Assembly (NCBI GenBank): GCA_965230565.1
Contig: CBDDLH010000008.1
Span: 1 to 64,000 of the forward strand
Length of the DNA stretch: 64,000 bases
Origin: BCD1 sp965230565
GTDB lineage: Bacteria; Bacteroidota; Bacteroidia; Chitinophagales; Saprospiraceae
Direction: 5' to 3'
Shown here: positions 36,010-45,070 of the stretch, piece after piece
Layout: each line of letters starts with the position of its first letter
Numbering within the stretch: position 1 is the first letter of the stretch
Notes under the pieces: generated by a model
Seen by the model: the letters and a program-made list of their open reading frames with translations, nothing else
Databases searched by the model: none
What the model was told of the DNA's origin: nothing
Translations under genes and position numbers: made by a program

Positions 36010-36259
36010 GATAAATACTCCTTTTGATTATTGTTTCGAATAAAGGTTGAGCGTCCGTGCAGGACGAAGCGTGGCATTTGCCGGGTATGGATGGAGACAC
36101 ACATAATGATTAATATTTTGTAGGCCTTTCGACAGATTAAAAGAGAAAGTTTTAATTTTTCCTTAAAATCAAAAGCTGCCGGACCGGATTAATGAATTGT
36201 TTTTATCTTGGCATCCAAAACCAGCTTTCGCAAAAGAAAGTTCCTGATGTTTAAAGAAA

Positions 36260-37405
36260 ATGACTACTATGAAGAAATTTTGTTTGTTATTGCTGCTTGT
36301 CTTGGGCCTCACTCCAATAATTGCCCAGGAAGCTTTGCCACCTGTTTACCCTTATGCAGAAAACGGGAAATGGGGAGCCATTGATAAAGAAGGTGAAATA
36401 CTTGTCAAGCCGAAATATTCCTCTATTTCGCTCTTTCTACATGCTGACAATGCCAAAGCTTTGGCTACCGTAACCAATGAGGAAGGGTTAATGGGAGCTA
36501 TTGACAGAAATGGAAAGATCAAAGCAAAGATCAAGTATAAATTTGTTGATCTGAAGGGAAAAGGTGATTATCTCATTGTCACGAATTCAGATAATCTTTA
36601 CGGGTTGGTGAAAACCAAAAACAAGAAAGAAATTCTCAAAACAGAATATAAATCCATACGCCGATTCCGCGGAGCTAAACTGGGCGTTTCGATTATCCGA
36701 AAAGGAGATTTGTACGGCGCCATCAATGAAAATGGAAAACTCATCGCTAAACCTATTTACAAAAAGGCTGAATTAAAAGATGCTTATAAGGATTACCCCG
36801 ACGTCAAATTGACCAGGGAAGATGGTTCTGCATTTGTGATGGATTGCTGGGGAGACCCGGTAAAAAAAACGGCTGGGGGACGAATGGACGATGATATTAT
36901 GTTTGAGGACCAGATGATTGAGGAAGCACCTGCACCTCCGCCGCCACCGAAGTCTACAACCAGGAAGATTGAAGTGGATGGACAAAATGCGCTTGAATTT
37001 ACGACCGCTTACAATGGCAAGGCCACTCCTGAGAAAGATACGCTCTTTGGTATCGATCAGGTGGTTAAAGTTTTTCATCGGTATAAATCCGGCAGGGGAT
37101 ATTGCGTGGATTATGTGATTGCCAAAAAAGGAGACCTGACAGGGATTATCAATTATCAAAACGAGATCCTGACTCCCTTTGAATATAACAGTATCCGCCA
37201 AAGAGCCGGCCGCAATTATTTTGAACTCAAAAAGGGAGAGAAAAAAGGAGCGGCTTCCGGAAAAGGAGAACTGATATTTGATGCCCGATTTGATACGATG
37301 AAGCTGCACTCAAACTATACGGTTTTCAATGTCAAAATCGGCAACTACGAAGGTTATGTCGATCGCACAGGGCATGTTTATTTGCCTAAAAAAGCACTTA
37401 ATTAA
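36260..37405 (+). CDS. Secreted WG-repeat protein 1
   Basis: A 381-residue protein with a signal peptide (MKKFCLLLLLVLGLTPIIAQ if initiated at the fourth codon; the first ATG is at 36260). The mature part has WG-type beta repeats: YAENGKWGAIDKEGEILVKPKY, LMGAIDRNGKIKAKIKY, LYGAINENGKLIAKPIY and later copies. A proline run (about residues 224-232) separates two groups of repeats. Five bases separate it from the next WG-repeat gene, so the two form an operon with the zinc-ribbon gene. Probably a surface or periplasmic binding protein; function unknown. Confidence 0.9.
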   Translation: MTTMKKFCLLLLLVLGLTPIIAQEALPPVYPYAENGKWGAIDKEGEILVKPKYSSISLFLHADNAKALATVTNEEGLMGAIDRNGKIKAKIKYKFVDLKGKGDYLIVTNSDNLYGLVKTKNKKEILKTEYKSIRRFRGAKLGVSIIRKGDLYGAINENGKLIAKPIYKKAELKDAYKDYPDVKLTREDGSAFVMDCWGDPVKKTAGGRMDDDIMFEDQMIEEAPAPPPPPKSTTRKIEVDGQNALEFTTAYNGKATPEKDTLFGIDQVVKVFHRYKSGRGYCVDYVIAKKGDLTGIINYQNEILTPFEYNSIRQRAGRNYFELKKGEKKGAASGKGELIFDARFDTMKLHSNYTVFNVKIGNYEGYVDRTGHVYLPKKALN

Positions 37406-37410
37406 AAAAA

Positions 37411-39099
37411 ATGAATTCAGTTTTTCGAATGTTTTGGCTCCCTTTTATCCTGGTAGGGCAATTGCTTTATTCGCAAAATCACTTCATCGTTTACGAAGGA
37501 TCCGATCCACGAACCTATATCATTATTAATGAAAAAGGGGAAGAGATCGCCCAATTGCCGGATGGCTGGAAGGCCCAGAATAATGTGGCGGATATCGGCC
37601 TTTTTGAAGAGGGGTATCACGTAATTTATAAAAAGGTAGACAACAAACGGGTTTACCGGCTTATGGATACCCTGGGACAGATCATTGAACCGGAAATTCC
37701 TATTGATTATTATTCCAAAATGAGCAATGGGCTGATTTCCGTCAAATCAGGTACCAAAGCCGGATATATGAATGCTTCGGGCAAGGTGGTTATCCCGCTC
37801 CAGTTTCAATTTGCTTATGATTTTCATGAAGGGCTGGCCAGAGTACAGGCAAATGGCAAGTTTGGGTTGATCGATAAGCAGGGGAATTATGTTCTGCAGC
37901 CTGAATTCAGGGATGTTGCCAACATCAGTGAAGGATTGATCTTTGCGGCAAAGGATGAACATGTATTTGCTTTCTATGATCGTAAAGGAAATCAGGTCAT
38001 TCCTGAAACAAAAGGTTATTTTAACCCCCATTGTACTTCCTGTGGGCGTGTGTTTCGGGACGGATTATTTAGGGTGAGGAAACAAAAAGGCAATGTTTTA
38101 TATGGCTATCTGAATAAAACAGGTGACGTGGCAATTGAACCGGAGTTTGAAGCAGCCCATGATTTTCATAATGGAGTCGCATTGGTCAGAAAAGACGGTC
38201 TTTTTGGATTTATTGATACCACAGGTACAATTATTATTGAGCCTCAATACCAATACGCCCAACAATTTTATATCAACAGCACCTTGGTTCGGGAAACCAA
38301 AGAGTCTCCATATGGTATGATTGACCGGGAAGGAAATTATTTAATTGAACCGCAATTTAAAAATATACCCTACCGAAGGTATAATCTATGGATGGCATCT
38401 GTTGTTGAGAATGAACCAACCCCAACCGACGGACAAATTGTTATAGGAAATTATGATGTGAGTAAAGTTGCTACGAGGGTTTTATATGATGACCGGGGTA
38501 AGGAGGTTTTGTCGGTAAAGAATTGTTCCAATCTGAAATCTTTAAATGAAGATTTTTTAGTAGTTGAATGGATAAAGAAACGGGGCAGTGTTGCTTATTC
38601 GATCATCAATACAAAAGGGGAAATAATCTGGCAGTCCAATCCGGAGTATTTTTATCCGATAGGCGTAAATGCGATTGGTTATTACAAACCTGAAGAAATT
38701 GTACAAATAGACCTGAGCCGAGGGACAAGATACGAGCAGGATAAAATGAATTTACCCGTCTTTGCCCCCGAATTATGGACATTCACCAGTCTAAAATCGC
38801 TCAAGTTCAACGGTCATTTTGTGGTGAATTTACCAAAAGAGATTGGTCGTTTGAAAAAGCTGGAATCACTCGACCTGACCGATACTCATTTGGAGAAACT
38901 ACCCGTTGAGCTTTTTGAGTTAAAGCAATTAAAAAAACTGAAACTGGATTATAATTCGAATCTTAAAGAATTGCCCTCAAAGTTTTTCAGGCATATGCAG
39001 CATCTCGAAGAATTGAGTATTGTTCGGTGCGGGTTTTCTCCTGATCAGGTTTATGAGATAAGAAAGAAAATGGAAAACACCCGTGTTATTTATAAGTGA
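37411..39099 (+). CDS. Secreted WG-repeat protein 2 with C-terminal leucine-rich repeats
   Basis: A 562-residue protein with a signal peptide (MNSVFRMFWLPFILVGQLLYSQ). Residues about 25-340 are WG repeats (GYMNASGKVVIPLQFQ, KFGLIDKQGNYVLQPEF, LFGFIDTTGTIIIEPQY, PYGMIDREGNYLIEPQF). The last 110 residues are leucine-rich repeats (LKSLKFNGHFVVNLPKEIG, LESLDLTDTHLEKLPVEL, LKKLKLDYNSNLKELPSKF). Both repeat types usually bind proteins. The stop codon overlaps the start of the following zinc-ribbon gene (TGATG). Confidence 0.9.
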   Translation: MNSVFRMFWLPFILVGQLLYSQNHFIVYEGSDPRTYIIINEKGEEIAQLPDGWKAQNNVADIGLFEEGYHVIYKKVDNKRVYRLMDTLGQIIEPEIPIDYYSKMSNGLISVKSGTKAGYMNASGKVVIPLQFQFAYDFHEGLARVQANGKFGLIDKQGNYVLQPEFRDVANISEGLIFAAKDEHVFAFYDRKGNQVIPETKGYFNPHCTSCGRVFRDGLFRVRKQKGNVLYGYLNKTGDVAIEPEFEAAHDFHNGVALVRKDGLFGFIDTTGTIIIEPQYQYAQQFYINSTLVRETKESPYGMIDREGNYLIEPQFKNIPYRRYNLWMASVVENEPTPTDGQIVIGNYDVSKVATRVLYDDRGKEVLSVKNCSNLKSLNEDFLVVEWIKKRGSVAYSIINTKGEIIWQSNPEYFYPIGVNAIGYYKPEEIVQIDLSRGTRYEQDKMNLPVFAPELWTFTSLKSLKFNGHFVVNLPKEIGRLKKLESLDLTDTHLEKLPVELFELKQLKKLKLDYNSNLKELPSKFFRHMQHLEELSIVRCGFSPDQVYEIRKKMENTRVIYK

Positions 39100-39422
39100 T
39101 GGGCAAAAAGTTTAAAAAATCAAAGGGTTTCAGCGGTAATGACAAGGTCTATGATATTTCCTGTGGCAAATGTGGGCACAAGGTCTTTACCTATCTGAAA
39201 TTGGGGAAAGGCGGTATTTTACGTTGTTACCTCAGCCGGATTCTGGAACCTCCCGAACTGGAAAAACTACAATATGATCCAGCCATCACCAAACCTGGAG
39301 ACCTTCCCAACCTCGAATGCCCGGACTGCGGTGAAGTTCTGGGTGTTCCCATCAAAAGAAATGACGGCCGCCTGGCTTTCCGTATGCGGCAGGGGTATTT
39401 TCATAAAAAGAAAAAACCATAG
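39099..39422 (+). CDS. Small zinc-ribbon protein
   Basis: A 107-residue basic cytoplasmic protein. Two CxxC pairs (CGKC near residue 20 and CPDC near residue 73) form a probable zinc ribbon. The ATG at 39099 overlaps the stop of the WG/LRR gene by one base, so it is translated by re-initiation in the same operon. The C-terminus is lysine-rich and could bind nucleic acid. No family name recognised. Confidence 0.75.
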   Translation: MGKKFKKSKGFSGNDKVYDISCGKCGHKVFTYLKLGKGGILRCYLSRILEPPELEKLQYDPAITKPGDLPNLECPDCGEVLGVPIKRNDGRLAFRMRQGYFHKKKKP

Positions 39423-39803
39423 ATTGATAGCAAATCCCTTAAACTTCTACATTCGATACCTGCCTGCTGCACAACCTGCCTGCAGACCGCAGGCGGAAGG
39501 CGGAAGGCAGGTTCAGTATTCTGCTGTTCTACGGTTCTGTCACGTTTGGTTTAACTGCAAGGCACGCAAAGATCACGTAAGGCTCGCAACGTAATTGTTC
39601 TAAATTCGTAATTTTATATTTGCGTCCTTTGCGCTTCCATTGCGACCCTTGCGGTTAAAAAATACATTTTTAGCTATCCTGTTTCACCCATGCATTTAAT
39701 CCAAAAAACCCTTAAATTACCTATCCACAAGCATCGACCCCGACTTCATTTTAAATCAGCAACTAATAACCAACACCCAGAGGCATAGACGAAAATACCG
39801 GTT
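39423..39803. repeat. Repeat-filled intergenic region
   Basis: Contains a variant of the GC-rich palindrome family (39459-39512: CCTGCCTGCTGC ... CCTGCCTGCAGACCGCAGGCGG), a TTCTGC/GTTC repeat, and the mosaic repeat (39549-39660) including TTGCGCTTCCATTGCG at 39629-39644, the inverse of 23792-23807. ACATTCGATA before the palindrome also precedes it at 43512 and 43565. No gene. Confidence 0.7.
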
Positions 39804-40823
39804 ATGCGTGCTTTAAAATCAATGTCGAATTGCCTGTTTGGACTTCTGTCCATAGGTCTGCTTTTGTTGGCCACCTGCAAACATGCCTCCGAAACCCAGG
39901 TTGAAATTTTCATTCCGGATGTCAATTTCGAAGCACCGCCCCCTCCTTTGTATTATGAGCTAAATTACGATGTGCCAATCCGTAGTTATTTCGAATTTAT
40001 GGATAGCCTTGTGGCTCATTTGGATACCACCCTCAGCTATTGCATCGAGGAACATCTGATCGTGCAGGCAAATCCCTGGTTGATCGACACACTCGCTCAT
40101 ACCGACTATTACTACCTCATGGATCGCGGTATTTTCACTGAGGATCCACAAAGTTTATTGGCTTTAAGAAAAGGGGAGCAACTCTTGATACCTGATTCCC
40201 TGCAAACGGATTCCATCAGGCGAAGGCTCGAAACTACGGTGATCGATATCAATATTCCTGAATTCAAATTGCGAGTGATCGAAAATGATTCTGTCCGTTA
40301 CACATTCCCGGTAAGAGTAGGAAGGACGCAGGAAAAATACCTGGCTATGGCCGGTAAAACAGTTGACCTCAGAACAAGGACGGGTGATGGAACGGTCATC
40401 AGAATTAATAGATCACCGGTTTTTATCAACCCAAGTGATAATAGAATTTATCAAGTAACCCGAAGAGATGATGGGAAGGTGACCAAGTTGCCGCGTGTTC
40501 CCTGGATAGAACCTGAACTGGATGGTCAGCGGTATGGTCAAATGATCCATCCAACGACGAATAAAGCTACTTTGGGGAAGGCCTATTCCAATGGCTGCAT
40601 AGGTATTGGCGAAGGAGATATGTGGAGGGTTTATTATCATGCTCCTGTTGGGGTGAGGGTCGCTGTTCGTTATGAACTTGAGGTTGTTGATGAAAAGGGT
40701 GACACTACGATCCTCAGGAATATCTATCCGGGGTACAAGACTAAACAATCAATCAGAAAATTAGAGTCACAGATTTTTCCTTCCGTATGCAATTGTGGTA
40801 TCATTGATACTATGGTTCAGTGA
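39804..40823 (+). CDS. L,D-transpeptidase (YkuD family) lipoprotein
   Basis: A 339-residue protein with a lipoprotein signal (LLLLATC, Cys about residue 25). The YkuD catalytic domain covers about 145-310: INIPEFKLRVIEND opens it, MIHPTTNKATLGKAYSNGCIGIGEGD carries the active-site His and Cys. These enzymes make meso-DAP crosslinks in peptidoglycan or attach proteins to it. The usual Arg after SxGCI is Gly here, a variation that could change substrate or activity. Acts in the periplasm. Stands alone between repeat-rich gaps. Confidence 0.88.
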   Translation: MRALKSMSNCLFGLLSIGLLLLATCKHASETQVEIFIPDVNFEAPPPPLYYELNYDVPIRSYFEFMDSLVAHLDTTLSYCIEEHLIVQANPWLIDTLAHTDYYYLMDRGIFTEDPQSLLALRKGEQLLIPDSLQTDSIRRRLETTVIDINIPEFKLRVIENDSVRYTFPVRVGRTQEKYLAMAGKTVDLRTRTGDGTVIRINRSPVFINPSDNRIYQVTRRDDGKVTKLPRVPWIEPELDGQRYGQMIHPTTNKATLGKAYSNGCIGIGEGDMWRVYYHAPVGVRVAVRYELEVVDEKGDTTILRNIYPGYKTKQSIRKLESQIFPSVCNCGIIDTMVQ

Positions 40824-41024
40824 TTTCTTCTGTCTTACCGAATTATTTACACAAAGCGATGCCTTTACCTTGTGGCAGAAATTTTTTTAAAAAAAAGTTA
40901 CTTTTTTTCTCCCTGCAGAGTGACCTTTTGAACTTATTCCGTCTGACTATCAAATTCTTGATAGGGTGATATGTTTTCATCAAATCAGAATCAAATTTTT
41001 AATTACTAAAACACGTATTTGATC

Positions 41025-41543
41025 ATGGAAAATACAATGGTGTATTTCTCAGAATCAGAGCTGGCTGAATTCAAAAAGGTCATTGATCAAAAGATCGACC
41101 AGGCTCAAAAACAATTTAATTTTTACCAGGAGCAGGTCTTCGATTTTTCGGACATGATGGAAGGTGACCAACCTGAATGGGGTGATGAAAACCTGATCAT
41201 GAAAGACATTGAGTTGCTTTCGGAGCTGGCACAAAGGCAGATCCGGGTCATTGAAAGCCTGGAGGAAGCTAAACGCCGTATTCGAAAACTCACGTTTGGA
41301 ATTTGTGAAAGCACTGGCACACTGATGGACAAAAATCGTTTGATTGCTGATCCCACCATCACGGACAGTACAGCCGAAGAGGTAATTTTTCCCAACCTGC
41401 CATTTGAGGATATGTTCCTGGATTTTGATGCAGAGCAGATCAGTGATTCAGGTTATGGCGAAGAAGAGGAAATGGACGTTAAAGTGCTGTCTTTGGAGGA
41501 TATCGAAGATGAATTCAGTTACGAAGAAGAATATGATTACTAA
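41025..41543 (+). CDS. TraR/DksA-like protein with acidic tail
   Basis: A 172-residue protein from the ATG at 41025 (a TTG lies two codons upstream). The N-terminal half is a helical hairpin (about 10-90). It is followed by FGICESTGTLMDKNRLIADPT, the Bacteroidota version of the DksA zinc-finger region, which keeps only one Cys. The last 50 residues are very acidic (SYEEEYDY end). DksA-like proteins bind RNA polymerase through its secondary channel. The acidic extension is longer than in common 120-130-residue relatives. Confidence 0.82.
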   Translation: MENTMVYFSESELAEFKKVIDQKIDQAQKQFNFYQEQVFDFSDMMEGDQPEWGDENLIMKDIELLSELAQRQIRVIESLEEAKRRIRKLTFGICESTGTLMDKNRLIADPTITDSTAEEVIFPNLPFEDMFLDFDAEQISDSGYGEEEEMDVKVLSLEDIEDEFSYEEEYDY

Positions 41544-41631
41544 AACAACTTCATTAAAAAGAGATGAAACGACCATGATATTTATTAATCATAAATTTCA
41601 AACAAGGGTATGATTAATAAATGTTATGGGA

Positions 41632-41650
41632 CCTGCCTGCAGCAGGCAGG
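41632..41650. repeat. GC-rich palindrome, copy 2
   Basis: CCTGCCTGCAGCAGGCAGG, identical to 33638-33656. It lies in the short gap before a small basic ORF. Confidence 0.85.
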
Positions 41651-41716
41651 GAGCGGAGTGGTTACATATGTGCAGAAAATTTTCTGCATTTTTTACCACA
41701 GAAAAATTTTAAACAT

Positions 41717-41857
41717 ATGAAAAATTCTAATAAAAAATCGAAAAAGACATCTACCTGGTTGAAAGACAAACCATTGAACGACGGCGGGAGGAAGAAGAAA
41801 CTTAAGCCTCAGCCACGTTTAAAATACAAACATTTTGATTTGGAGGATGACAAATAA
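41717..41857 (+). CDS. Putative 46-residue basic protein
   Basis: From the ATG at 41717: a short, lysine-rich protein (KNSNKKSKKTSTWLKDKPL...) ending HFDLEDDK. The longer frame reads through the palindrome at 41632 and is unlikely. A bidirectional terminator follows (41932-41978). Size and charge suit a nucleic-acid or ribosome-associated protein; no family recognised. Confidence 0.5.
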   Translation: MKNSNKKSKKTSTWLKDKPLNDGGRKKKLKPQPRLKYKHFDLEDDK

Positions 41858-41931
41858 CCCCGGTTTGATTAAGTCATCTCAACCATAGAAATAGCCATTC
41901 CCCTTTTCTAATGTTTAAAAGTTGAGTTTTT

Positions 41932-41978
41932 AAAACACCGGTCGCGGCCATTATGCCACGACCGGTTGTTTTTTTTAG
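41932..41978. terminator. Bidirectional terminator between converging genes
   Basis: ACCGGTCG (41937-41944) pairs with CGACCGGT (41959-41966), with an A-tract before and a T-tract after, between a plus-strand ORF and lgt on the minus strand. Confidence 0.85.
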
Positions 41979-42030
41979 ATATTTCGGACTTTTTCCTTAC
42001 GCGAATATGTTAGCCCAAAAAGGAATTTCT

Positions 42031-43209
42031 CTATGCTCCCGATTCGGTATTGCTGTGTTGCCTTGCCCGTCGCCACAGAATAATAGCTCCGACTACTCCT
42101 ATCAGGAATAGGATTACCGAAATGATCTCTGCCTGTGTTACCTGCATGCCTGCAAAGTCATATTTTATATTCACCCGGATCTTTTCGATCCAGAAGCGCT
42201 CAAGCCCATTGAAGATCAGGTAAATGAAAAACAACATTCCCGGGATGGAAATTCTTTTACGCAGGAACCACAGAATACCAAAAATGGCAAAGGCCATCAT
42301 GGTTTCGTAAAAGGCAGTAGGGTAGACCGGTTCCGCCAGTCGGTGACAATAACGGTTGGTACATCCTTCCATCAGTATGCCTTCGTTGATCACATTTCTC
42401 GGGTAATCCCATGACCACAGCCAATCGGGCAGAAACCACCAGTCGGGAACTGCTGCCAGATGTGCAATCCCCCAATCTCCATCGCCTGAAAAATGGCAAC
42501 CTAAACGCCCTACTCCGTAAGCAATGATCAATGCCGGAGCGACTGCGTCGAGTACGTGAATGATGGGAATGTTTTTTCGACGCAGGTAATATCCCACACC
42601 CAGGAAACCACCAATCAAACCTCCATAAATGGCCAGTCCGCTACCGGAAAAGAACATGCCCGCCGGATCTGCAAAAAATGCAGGAAGGTCTTCAATAACG
42701 GCAAATACTTTGGCTCCGACAACTCCGGAAACTGCTGCAATAATGGTGATGGGGCCAATCAAGTCATGTGGGTAGGTATTTTTTATGGTCTCTTTTGGTT
42801 TGGGTAGTTTTTTTCTTTGTCCCTGCCAGTAGGTGTATCCTCCAAAGATCAGCGCTCCGACAATGGCAAGCCCCCAATTACCTTCAAGTGTCAGCAAAAC
42901 ACCGGAAGGGTCCCGAAGCATCTCATCATAATTGGTAATGACGTGTGGGATTTTTAAACCAAGCACCAATCCCCAAATAGCATTGGAGATAACCTCGCCT
43001 CGTGTAGCCCCGGTCCCTTCTATGATCTTTACCGGCATAGGGTTGAATAATCCTTCTTTGGCTTTTCTTTTTAATTCCTTATTGAGAAAATACGCTGCGG
43101 TAAGAATTGCAGTTACCAACAGCAGACCAAAGGTTTTGATCAAAGATAGACCGCCGTCAACAGGGGTTCCAAACAGGTCGTGGAAAATATATGAGAGATC
43201 CGGGTACAT
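42031..43209 (-). CDS. lgt: Prolipoprotein diacylglyceryl transferase
   Basis: A 392-residue inner-membrane enzyme with about eight hydrophobic segments. It transfers diacylglycerol from phosphatidylglycerol to the lipobox Cys, the first step of lipoprotein maturation. The signature GRLGCHFSGDGDWG (about residue 240) corresponds to the GRxGNFxNxExxG motif, and YGGLIGG corresponds to the HGG motif with Tyr in place of His. It is about 100 residues longer than E. coli Lgt, with a longer loop before VYPTAFYE. Likely substrates in this window include the lipoproteins at 504, 39804, 57012, 59724 and 63298. Confidence 0.93.
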   Translation of the reverse strand: MYPDLSYIFHDLFGTPVDGGLSLIKTFGLLLVTAILTAAYFLNKELKRKAKEGLFNPMPVKIIEGTGATRGEVISNAIWGLVLGLKIPHVITNYDEMLRDPSGVLLTLEGNWGLAIVGALIFGGYTYWQGQRKKLPKPKETIKNTYPHDLIGPITIIAAVSGVVGAKVFAVIEDLPAFFADPAGMFFSGSGLAIYGGLIGGFLGVGYYLRRKNIPIIHVLDAVAPALIIAYGVGRLGCHFSGDGDWGIAHLAAVPDWWFLPDWLWSWDYPRNVINEGILMEGCTNRYCHRLAEPVYPTAFYETMMAFAIFGILWFLRKRISIPGMLFFIYLIFNGLERFWIEKIRVNIKYDFAGMQVTQAEIISVILFLIGVVGAIILWRRARQHSNTESGA

Positions 43210-43645
43210 GGCTTATTTTTATTGCTTAATTGCAAGATTGAGTGATTGCAGAATGCAAGGTAAGGAGGAAACAGGGAAAAATGGGAACAAGGGTTTAGAG
43301 ATTTAGAAAATTTCTTGATCCCAAATAATTCTCTGGCTTGTAAATCATGTATATTGGAAAACTAATTTCCTTGAGAATTTGGACTTAAACAGGAAGTTGT
43401 AGTATCCTTTTATCAACCACAGAGGACACAAATGGAATAAAGAGACATCCCGTACCAAAGGTCGGGAGAAGACACGGAGAACACTGAGAACGTGAAAACA
43501 ATTTGAACATGTACATTCGATATCACCTGCCTGGCCGAACCCTTTGAACAATTACATGTACATGTACATTCGATATAAAATCTCACCTGCCTGGCGTTGC
43601 GGCAGCAGACAGGTTCGGGATTTCGCTACGCTCAACTTAAACTAA
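43210..43645. repeat. Repeat-rich intergenic region
   Basis: Contains AACCACAGAGGACAC (43416, mosaic family), and two copies of CATGTACATTCGATAT (43508 and 43561), each followed by a CACCTGCCTGGC half-palindrome. The second has CCTGCCTGGCGTTGCGGCAG ... CAGG (43582-43612), a degenerate member of the GC-rich palindrome family. No gene seen. Confidence 0.65.
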
Positions 43646-44986
43646 TTAAACCAAACTAGCCACCTTGCTCTCCATATTACCCTCAGGGGTGATCGAAACG
43701 AGTTCTACCTTTTCAACAGTATTCAAAAGTCCTTCTTCAAAAGGCATTTCGATTTTTACGTAATTATCGGTGAACCCGGACACGAGTTTTTTATCCTTGT
43801 GTACCTCGAAAAGAACGGGTCTTGTTTCCCCAAGGTGACGCTCATAGAAAGCGCGTTTTTTCTTTTCACTGAGGATGGTCAGCATCTTGTTCCGCTTTCT
43901 ACGCTCTTCCATAGGCACTTTTTCGTCCATTTCAAATGCCGGCGTATTGGGACGTTCTGAATAAGTGAAAACGTGCAGATAATCTACCTCAAGCTCGTTG
44001 ATAAAGCGATAGGTTTCCAGAAAATCTTCTTCCGTTTCTCCCGGGAAACCTACAATCACATCTACTCCAATACAGCAGTGAGGGATGAGTTGGCGAATGC
44101 GTTCCACTCGTTGTGCGTACAACTCGCGTTTGTAGCGTCTTTTCATCACCTTGAGCTGTTTGTCATTCCCTGATTGCAAAGGGATATGGAAGTGTGGTGC
44201 AAAACGTTTGGAGTTCGCGACAAATTCGATCACATCATCGGAGCACAGGTTGGGTTCAATGGAAGAAATGCGGAAGCGTTCAATGCCTTCCACCTGATCC
44301 AGTTCTTTGATCAGGTCGATAAACAGCGCTTCCTTTTTGGGGCGGAGTCCTTCTATGACTTCTGTTCCATTTCCGAAATCTCCGATGTTTACTCCGGTAA
44401 GCACAATTTCCTTTACACCCATTTCAGCGATCTTGCGGGCATTGGCAACAACGTTTTCAACCGTATCACTTCTGCTGGCACCTCGTGCTTTTGGAATGGT
44501 GCAAAAAGTACATTTATAATTACATCCATCCTGAATCTTCAAAAAGGAGCGGGTTCTGTCTCCAAAGGAAAAGGCATTGACAAAATCCTTGGCCGCACTG
44601 ACCTCGCCGGCACTGACCATACCTTTATTCTGGGTTTTCGAAAGGTCATCGATATATTCCAGAATACGGAATTTCTCTGCAGCACCCAAAACCAGGTCAA
44701 CCCCGGGAATAGAGGAAATCTCTTCCGGTTTTAGCTGGGCATAACACCCTATCACGATCACCAGAGCCTGCGGATTATTGCGCAGGGCCTGACGAACGGT
44801 TTTCCTGCATTTTTTATCGGCAAAATCTGTTACAGAACACGTGTTGATCACACAAATATCTGCACCTTCATGGAATCCTACTTCGCCATATCCGGCCTCT
44901 TCGAACATTCTCCCAATAGAGGAAGTCTCGGCATAATTGAGCTTACAGCCGAGGGTGTAGAATGAAACTGTCTTTGGTGTTGCCAT
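43646..44986 (-). CDS. mtaB: tRNA (ms2t6A37) methylthiotransferase MtaB
   Basis: A 446-residue radical-SAM enzyme that adds a methylthio group to t6A37 of tRNAs reading ANN codons. Order: UPF0004 domain with C14 (TLGCKLNYAE), C50 (INTCSVT) and C87 (IGCYAQ), radical-SAM motif CNYKCTFC (about 155-162), then a TRAM-like C-terminal domain. The DKKCRKTVRQA and GVNIGDFG segments favour MtaB over MiaB or RimO. Single-gene unit; frr lies 85 bases upstream on the same strand. Confidence 0.94.
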   Translation of the reverse strand: MATPKTVSFYTLGCKLNYAETSSIGRMFEEAGYGEVGFHEGADICVINTCSVTDFADKKCRKTVRQALRNNPQALVIVIGCYAQLKPEEISSIPGVDLVLGAAEKFRILEYIDDLSKTQNKGMVSAGEVSAAKDFVNAFSFGDRTRSFLKIQDGCNYKCTFCTIPKARGASRSDTVENVVANARKIAEMGVKEIVLTGVNIGDFGNGTEVIEGLRPKKEALFIDLIKELDQVEGIERFRISSIEPNLCSDDVIEFVANSKRFAPHFHIPLQSGNDKQLKVMKRRYKRELYAQRVERIRQLIPHCCIGVDVIVGFPGETEEDFLETYRFINELEVDYLHVFTYSERPNTPAFEMDEKVPMEERRKRNKMLTILSEKKKRAFYERHLGETRPVLFEVHKDKKLVSGFTDNYVKIEMPFEEGLLNTVEKVELVSITPEGNMESKVASLV

Positions 44987-45070
44987 GATCGGGTATATAA
45001 AATGGCAGAACGGATGAATGTTTGATGATTCACCCGTTCCGGTATCTATTTCAATTATTTTTTAATAAAA

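Noticed and set aside
36773..37309. Minus-strand ORF of 178 codons
   Set aside because: Antisense to WG-repeat protein 1; no family features.
44174..44734. Plus-strand ORF of 186 codons
   Set aside because: Antisense to mtaB, whose radical-SAM motif is on the other strand.
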